This document shows positions 59,703 through 64,000 of a DNA stretch of 64,000 nt, piece after piece. The notes beneath the pieces were generated by a model, which ran no database searches, had not been told where the DNA came from, and saw only the letters and a program-made list of their open reading frames with translations. The position numbers and the translations under genes were made by a program. Positions within the stretch are counted from its first letter, which is position 1. Every line of letters starts with the position of its first letter. The DNA comes from an uncultured Christensenella sp. Lineage in GTDB: Bacteria; Bacillota; Clostridia; Christensenellales; Borkfalkiaceae. Where the stretch lies: positions 124,001 through 188,000 of the forward strand of contig CAJUET010000002.1 of the NCBI GenBank assembly GCA_910585595.1. Direction: 5' to 3'.

Positions 59703-59828
59703 ATCGTGAAACTCCTTATCGTAATTCCACGATTAGTATATGAAATTTGAAAAATTATCTCTCGTGGAGTTCCACGATATTGACTTGCTACTGCAATTTT
59801 GCTATAATATTTCACGGAGTTCCACGAT
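59703..59828. promoter_or_regulatory. Cluster of repressor half-sites
   Basis: The half-site TTCCACGAT occurs at 59725, 59770 and 59820; the last two form near-perfect palindromes, TCGTGGAG-TTCCACGA at 59762-59777 and TTCACGGAG-TTCCACGAT at 59811-59828. A degenerate copy, ATCGTGAAA, lies at 59703. They flank or overlap the SLOG promoter and the XRE -10 box (TATACT, minus strand 59735-59740). Confidence 0.8.
59780..59808 (+). promoter_or_regulatory. Promoter of the SLOG-surface protein operon
   Basis: TTGACT, exactly 17 bases, TATAAT. One operator abuts the -35 box and another covers the expected start near 59815. Confidence 0.85.
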
Positions 59829-59832
59829 AAAT

Positions 59833-60381
59833 ATGGTTGTGTGTTTTTTAGGTCATAGAAAAATAACTAACGCCGAACAAATTAAAACTCGGCTAATCGA
59901 AATCGTTTCAAATCTGATCTCAAACGGAGTAGATACTTTTTTATTCGGCAGCAGAAGTGATTTTGATATCCTATGTTGGGAGGTCGTTACCGATCTGCAA
60001 GAGCAATGCCCCCACCTTAAACGGATAAGCTATAATGCACACCACGAAACTGCCTTCACTTCTAAAGAAGAACGAGAAAGCTTTGAAAAGTTTTTCTCTC
60101 AAATGGTTAAGCACGAAGTTCATTATACTGACTACGAAGAATCCGTCAGTTCCAAGAAATCCCTTAACGCAAACAAAAACGCATACATAATGCGCAATCA
60201 AGAAATGATCGACAATAGCGACGTATGCGTGTTCTACTATAACAAAGACTATCTACCGCCAAAGCGGAAAGCAGCCAATAAATTTCTTCCCGACTATCAA
60301 CCTAAAAGCGGTACAGCAATCGCTTACGCTTACGCTGTTCAAAAGAAGAAGCAAATTTATAATACATTCATTGAAGTATAA
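59833..60381 (+). CDS. SLOG-fold protein, DUF1273/YpsA-like
   Basis: The 182-residue protein has the start pattern CFLGHRKITN (residues 4-13) and FLFGSRSDFDILCWEVVTDL (36-55), the SLOG/LOG ligand-binding signature, plus MRNQEMIDNSDVCVFYYN and a final KSGTAIAYAYAVQKK loop. SLOG domains bind nucleotide-type messengers and often sit in bacterial conflict systems. It has no attached effector domain, so it may make or sense a ligand for a partner. GGAG lies 14 bases upstream, inside the operator. Confidence 0.8.
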   Translation: MVVCFLGHRKITNAEQIKTRLIEIVSNLISNGVDTFLFGSRSDFDILCWEVVTDLQEQCPHLKRISYNAHHETAFTSKEERESFEKFFSQMVKHEVHYTDYEESVSSKKSLNANKNAYIMRNQEMIDNSDVCVFYYNKDYLPPKRKAANKFLPDYQPKSGTAIAYAYAVQKKKQIYNTFIEV

Positions 60382-60392
60382 AAGGCTTAAAT

Positions 60393-61676
60393 ATGTTTAG
60401 AAAAATTCAAAAACCAATGTCCGTATTCACAATCAGTATATTACTGTTTTTAATCGTGTTAAGCACTTGTACTACTTTTCTACAAATTCATACAGCACAG
60501 GCTCAAACATTTGAGCAACATATTCCTACCTTTGGTCTATACTGCAAAGATGAAACCATTATACAATCTGGCACTGTTAAATACGATTTATCGGATGCCG
60601 AAACCATTGCGCAAGGAAAAAGCTCAATACAATCAAGTTATCAAATTGCGGCAGTTAATCGCACAGTTGAATTTGTAATACCTTTTATATCGTCAGCAGA
60701 AAATGCCCCACTCTTTTCTATTAAAGCAAATGAGCAAAAAATCGACTGCTCAATTTGGTACGGAAACCCCTTCTTTTCGTCCGATGAAGATACAGACTTT
60801 GAAAGCCTTATTGACGATACATATTCAACCGATATTGATAAAGCCATAAAAGGAACGCTCTATACAATAACACCAGACAATGAAACGATTTCGATTGAAT
60901 TATCTTTTGCCGAAAACAAACGAAGTAGTTTCATATATGAAACCTCTAATCAATTATCGGCATCAAGTTCAGCCAGCGGAACTTACACTTGGACTTTGAA
61001 AAACGCTTTTATAAAACCCGAATATAAATTTTTCATACTTGGCGAAAATTCCAACCACTCTTTTTCATGCAGCAGTGAATATCAAACGGAAACAATAACT
61101 TGCAAAGATTACATTGATCGTCAATATGAATACTTGAAAGAACTTTACGATGAATACGGGATTGCCGTTGATTTTCTCTATTCAATGTTTAATCTGCTAT
61201 TGCAAAACAAGCAAAGCGTAGTTTATGACGATTTATTCTTTAATTCTATAAATACACAAAGATATAACGTATATAAGTTTTCTATACAGCTCGATACGAC
61301 TACACTCATCAATTACGAACTTCCTGTAAACATACAACGCAATTTTGCTTTTACTCCAACGATATATTTGCTTGAGCAAAAGAATTTAGGAAACTACCCT
61401 ATATTCTACATTGCTGAACTAAACAATGAAATACCCTATATCATTGAATCAAGCGTCAAATTCATTAAAGACGGACTTACATATAGTGCCGAAACCGCCG
61501 ACGATTATTACTTCGTTTTCAGTTCGTCCGAAAAGCCCCAAAGTGCCACGTTCCCTACTAACAGCAACGATAATAAGGCTTTGATTATCTGCTGTTCTGT
61601 TATAGGTGGAATCGCATTTATCGCCTTAATTGTTCTGATAGGAATTGTAATACATCAAAAGGTTAAACACCGCTAA
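60393..61676 (+). CDS. Exported single-pass membrane protein, SLOG partner
   Basis: The 427-residue protein has an N-terminal signal segment (SVFTISILLFLIVLSTCTTF, cleavage near AQAQT), an extracellular region of about 350 residues rich in Ser, Thr, Tyr and Asn, and one C-terminal helix (ALIICCSVIGGIAFIALIVL) ending in a short basic tail KVKHR. I recognise no family. It starts 12 bases after the SLOG gene and shares its promoter. Confidence 0.75.
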   Translation: MFRKIQKPMSVFTISILLFLIVLSTCTTFLQIHTAQAQTFEQHIPTFGLYCKDETIIQSGTVKYDLSDAETIAQGKSSIQSSYQIAAVNRTVEFVIPFISSAENAPLFSIKANEQKIDCSIWYGNPFFSSDEDTDFESLIDDTYSTDIDKAIKGTLYTITPDNETISIELSFAENKRSSFIYETSNQLSASSSASGTYTWTLKNAFIKPEYKFFILGENSNHSFSCSSEYQTETITCKDYIDRQYEYLKELYDEYGIAVDFLYSMFNLLLQNKQSVVYDDLFFNSINTQRYNVYKFSIQLDTTTLINYELPVNIQRNFAFTPTIYLLEQKNLGNYPIFYIAELNNEIPYIIESSVKFIKDGLTYSAETADDYYFVFSSSEKPQSATFPTNSNDNKALIICCSVIGGIAFIALIVLIGIVIHQKVKHR

Positions 61677-61692
61677 AAACCGCTAACTGACA

Positions 61693-61758
61693 GCAGGGCG
61701 TGTGCTTGTCTTGATACGAGAGCGGCGCTGGCGCGCCGCCGACAAGCACACGCCCTGC
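61693..61758. repeat. Inverted repeat A with 18-base perfect arms
   Basis: Arms GCAGGGCGTGTGCTTGTC and its exact complement flank 30 bases that hold a GC-rich inner palindrome (GGCGCGCC at 61730-61737). Lies between the surface-protein and Rep genes. The absence of a T run makes a simple terminator unlikely. Confidence 0.85.
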
Positions 61759-61783
61759 GCAACCCAACCCAACGAAAACCATA

Positions 61784-61874
61784 GTAACAAATAGCGACGG
61801 CGAAAATTCGGGCGACACGCGCAGGCTTTCCGTGTCCGCCCGAATTTTTCTTTCGCCGTCGCTACATTAGTTAC
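61784..61874. repeat. Inverted repeat B, possible replication or nicking origin
   Basis: Outer GTAAC/GTTAC, then TAGCGACGGCGAAA/TTTCGCCGTCGCTA (61792-61805 with 61851-61864), then ATTCGGGCG and ACACG with their complements, form a cruciform-size structure around CGCAGGCTTT. It touches the stop codon of the HUH Rep gene, where rolling-circle origins are often placed. Confidence 0.75.
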
Positions 61875-62901
61875 TTTTACGCATTTGCGCTATTACTTCG
61901 GGGCTTACCCTTCCCATATATAAGCCCTCGTCCCAGCAGTTGAAATCGTCGAATAATAGTAGTTTCTTATCCTCTTGCCCTATTGTGCATACAATGTCCT
62001 CGTCCATTATGTCGGATATAAAGTATTGGTACAGCCCCTTGCTGTACACTATTTTTTCGCCTGTCTTTTCTATATATTTCATTAAATAAGCGAGTGCCTC
62101 GCCATATAAGTTTGGATCTAATACTTTGAAATCGTTGCGCCCGAATCGTTCCGCAAAATAGGTATTTAGCGTTATCGTCTGCATGGTATGCGACACCGTG
62201 CTGAAATCGGTCTTTTCCACAAGTTCGCCGACCATAGCATCGTCCGGCACGTTGAATAAACCGTGAAAATGTAACCGCTTCTTTTCGGGTGATCGTTCCC
62301 ATACGCCCATATACTTCCATCCCTGTCTATATGCAAGCAATGATAATTTGTTCTTCAGCTTCTTTTTGAATGTTTCTTCGGTGTGCTTTTTGTCATCGTA
62401 TGTAAACGTGCAGAAGTAATTAAACTTTGCCAAATTAGCTTTTCGCACCATACGAACACGCCTACTCACTATGTTCCTATGCTTCCTTTCAAACCCTAAA
62501 TCGACATACCACTTTAACTGCTCTATACTGTCAAAATACGCCTCCATACCTTCCATAACTTTGAAATGCCGCTGCGCTCTCGGCAAGTCAATGTATTTGT
62601 TATACAATTCTTCAAACAACTCCTTCCGCGTCATCTGACGTTCTCGTAGCGGCTGTGTATTGGCTTCTAACGGCTCGTTTGGTGATTCCGCTATTACTTG
62701 CTCGTCAGCTTCGCCCCCGTCGCTTTCGCAAGAAATTAAAGGCTCCGGCGCCTTATCGGTGTCGAAGCCTTCTTCTTTTGCTTCTGCGACGGTTATTACT
62801 TCCTCTATAGGTTTCGGACGGTAACGCTGTGGACGTTCCGTATGCGGTATCGCTATGTAATGCGATCCGTCAAAATACACTTTGGTTTCTCCGAATGGCA
62901 T
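61867..62901 (-). CDS. HUH rolling-circle replication initiator
   Basis: The 344-residue protein has motif 1 FCTFTYDDKK (residues 163-172), the two-His motif 2 LHFHGLF (His211, His213), and motif 3 AYLMKYIEK with Tyr272 (or Tyr276) as the probable DNA-linking tyrosine. The acidic N-terminal 90 residues are an extra domain. It should nick one strand at an origin and start rolling-circle replication or transfer. The gene next to repeat B and no partner relaxase support that. No Shine-Dalgarno site precedes the ATG. Confidence 0.82.
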   Translation of the reverse strand: MPFGETKVYFDGSHYIAIPHTERPQRYRPKPIEEVITVAEAKEEGFDTDKAPEPLISCESDGGEADEQVIAESPNEPLEANTQPLRERQMTRKELFEELYNKYIDLPRAQRHFKVMEGMEAYFDSIEQLKWYVDLGFERKHRNIVSRRVRMVRKANLAKFNYFCTFTYDDKKHTEETFKKKLKNKLSLLAYRQGWKYMGVWERSPEKKRLHFHGLFNVPDDAMVGELVEKTDFSTVSHTMQTITLNTYFAERFGRNDFKVLDPNLYGEALAYLMKYIEKTGEKIVYSKGLYQYFISDIMDEDIVCTIGQEDKKLLLFDDFNCWDEGLYMGRVSPEVIAQMRKSN

Positions 62902-62935
62902 TTTGACTTTAACGAGGGATAACCGTCTTATAAAG

Positions 62936-63148
62936 TTATTTACGCCGCTTGTTATACTCGGGCGTATTCTTATAAAGTAGAGCGTACTCGAAATTGCCGT
63001 GTACTTTCATTGCTCGCTTGAGCGCCTTTTTATCACCGTTCTCGGCGGCTTCACGCAATTCATTCTCGCTGTAATGATAGCCACTCTTGAGTTCGCTTAC
63101 GGAATATTTATGCGCCAATTTCTTGTGCCTTAAAGTGAAAAATCCCAC
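62936..63148 (-). CDS. Small basic protein, 70 residues
   Basis: The start codon is GTG, supported by GGAGG 10 bases upstream. The basic, helical sequence has HKKLAHKYSVSELKSGYHYS and a Lys/Arg tail (NTPEYNKRRK). It lies between the Lys-rich protein and Rep genes on the same strand. Possibly a DNA-binding accessory of replication, by location only. Confidence 0.68.
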   Translation of the reverse strand: MGFFTLRHKKLAHKYSVSELKSGYHYSENELREAAENGDKKALKRAMKVHGNFEYALLYKNTPEYNKRRK

Positions 63149-63150
63149 GC

Positions 63151-63723
63151 TTACTTACCTCCTTTTTTTAATTGTCTTTGTTGCTTTTTATCAAGTTTGC
63201 GCTCACGCTTCGCCTGCTTTTGGACAAGTCTTTGTTCTCGTATAGCTTGCTTTTTAGCAAGCTTACGCTCACGCTTCAACTGTTTTTTGGCAAGTTTCTG
63301 TTCTCGTATAGCCTGCTTTTTAGCAAGCTTAAGCTCGCGCTTCGCTTGCTTTTGGGCAAGTCTTTGTTCTCGTATAGCCTGCTTATTAGCGAGTTTGGGT
63401 TCGCGCTTCTTTTGCAACTTATCGAGCTTGGCTTGCTTTTTGGCGAGTTTATTATTTCGCTTTTCTTGCTTCTTTTCAAGTTTCAAACGGCGCTTTTCTT
63501 GCTTGACTTTCACTTGCTGTTCTTTGAGCTTTTTCTTTTGATACTGCCGATCTTCTTTGTCGATTTTCTTAAACGATTTCTTCATATTCTTAAAAATATA
63601 ATTGAGTATTTTATCGTTGAATTTGTCCGGCACGAAGTCGGCGGTATCGAGCGTGTGCGAAAAGGTTTCGTAATACTTAATAAGGCAAGCGTTTATGAGT
63701 TTGTTTTTGTTGTAGTTAATCAT
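63151..63723 (-). CDS. Lys/Arg-rich repeat protein, coiled coil
   Basis: The 190-residue protein has an ordinary N-terminal part (about 60 residues) and then a very basic region of 11-residue repeats such as LAKKQAIREQR and LAKKQLKRERK, which would form a long helix or coiled coil. It overlaps the next upstream gene by 4 bases (ATGA). A nucleic-acid-binding or scaffold role is plausible, unproven. Confidence 0.72.
   Translation of the reverse strand: MINYNKNKLINACLIKYYETFSHTLDTADFVPDKFNDKILNYIFKNMKKSFKKIDKEDRQYQKKKLKEQQVKVKQEKRRLKLEKKQEKRNNKLAKKQAKLDKLQKKREPKLANKQAIREQRLAQKQAKRELKLAKKQAIREQKLAKKQLKRERKLAKKQAIREQRLVQKQAKRERKLDKKQQRQLKKGGK
63169..63432 (-). repeat. 66-base tandem repeat inside the Lys-rich gene
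   Basis: The text TTCTCGTATAGC recurs at 63235, 63301 and 63367, exactly 66 bases apart, with about four units in all. Each unit codes two 11-residue repeats. Such arrays change length readily by slippage. Confidence 0.8.
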
Positions 63724-64000
63724 GCGACTTTACCTCTCTTTTGATAGTATCCTTCGGGCAACTCGTCGTCGTTTTCTTCGAGATAACGGATATAGCCTTC
63801 AAGCGTTTGCTCGGTAGGCTCTGACTGCTGATAATCGAAGTCCTCATTAAAGTGTCCTTGATAGAACTTCGGCTTGCAGCATTGACTATCATAGCATTCA
63901 AATACATTGTAGTCCGCTGTAACCACTTCTACCGTATAGCAACTCTTATCCTGTTTGCCACTCGACATATACTTGTCGAATAAGCTGCTGTTCTCTATAC
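63720..64000 (-). CDS. Accessory protein, N terminus beyond the window
   Basis: At least 93 codons are open to the right edge. An in-frame ATG at 63968 has no Shine-Dalgarno site, and the preceding codons read IENSSLFDKY without a stop, so the true start is probably outside. The visible part is acidic (EGYIRYLEENDDELPEGYYQ) with four Cys (SCYTVE, CYDSQCCKP). No family recognised. Confidence 0.6.
   Translation of the reverse strand, partial: IENSSLFDKYMSSGKQDKSCYTVEVVTADYNVFECYDSQCCKPKFYQGHFNEDFDYQQSEPTEQTLEGYIRYLEENDDELPEGYYQKRGKVA

Noticed and set aside
63169..63432. CRISPR-like regular repeats.
   Set aside because: The 66-base units have no unique spacers, code a continuous protein repeat, and no cas gene is near.
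63172..63744. A 190-codon plus-strand frame opposite the Lys-rich gene.
   Set aside because: It is the antisense of the repeat region (leucine and phenylalanine runs mirror Lys codons), lacks a start signal, and the minus-strand genes overlap in a coupled series.
51000..64000. Integrase, relaxase or coupling protein that would define the element type.
   Set aside because: None is visible in any frame; only the HUH Rep, PcfK and PcfJ relatives are present, so the element class is left open.

Overview
The window looks like the chromosome of an anaerobic, endospore-lineage Firmicute (class Clostridia), possibly an uncultured gut bacterium. The seen basis is an uninterrupted sporulation sigma factor SigK, a reverse rubrerythrin, NADP-glutamate dehydrogenase and malic enzyme, many lipoproteins and BspA-like leucine-rich-repeat (LRR) proteins, ABC-F and DegV proteins, and near-consensus sigma-A promoters (TTGACA-17-TATAAT type). 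The exact family is an inference.

Bases 1 to about 51,000 are core chromosome, mostly on the minus strand. In order they hold: a cut secreted-protein gene; an RluA-type pseudouridine synthase with an rRNA-type methyltransferase; a lipoprotein; a GH51 arabinofuranosidase behind a Na/Pi transporter; gdhA; a HEPN-like/CBS protein; a nitrilase-fold protein that has lost its catalytic residues; phosphoglucomutase with an LRR protein and two membrane proteins; a redox-type C-GCAxxG-C-C protein with an unlisted 50-residue protein; uppP with a PrsA/SurA-like lipoprotein; mfd-pth; prs; malic enzyme; der-plsY; pepV (plus strand); ileS diverging from degV; an ABC-F protein; a PadR-DUF1700-DUF4097 operon; DUF368; sigK; an XRE membrane protein; aspS; an LRR lipoprotein behind a structured leader RNA; a RecD-like helicase; reverse rubrerythrin; a HAD phosphatase and argS diverging from ychF; tRNA-Pro(AGG); and a large LRR gene with a damaged 5' end.

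From about 51,030 to the right edge lies a visibly more A/T-rich accessory element, truncated by the window. A long plus-strand run of tightly packed, often overlapping small genes (51,310-59,408) includes a SLOG-fold protein, an ArdA-like antirestriction protein, a PcfK-like protein fused to a MutS domain I, and PcfJ. Then comes an autoregulated switch (XRE repressor, operators, SLOG protein, surface protein), two large inverted repeats that look like a replication or transfer origin, and a minus-strand HUH rolling-circle Rep gene with three associated genes. No integrase is in view, so plasmid-like, conjugative or integrative status cannot be settled here.

Two features stand out in regulation. 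At least five core genes have a complete promoter whose -10 box ends only 6-7 bases before the start codon, leaving no room for a Shine-Dalgarno site, so they should be read as leaderless mRNAs. The LRR lipoprotein at 42,181 is preceded by a promoter, a nested three-part hairpin, and mutually exclusive antiterminator and terminator stems, which is the layout of a riboswitch or attenuator I do not recognise.
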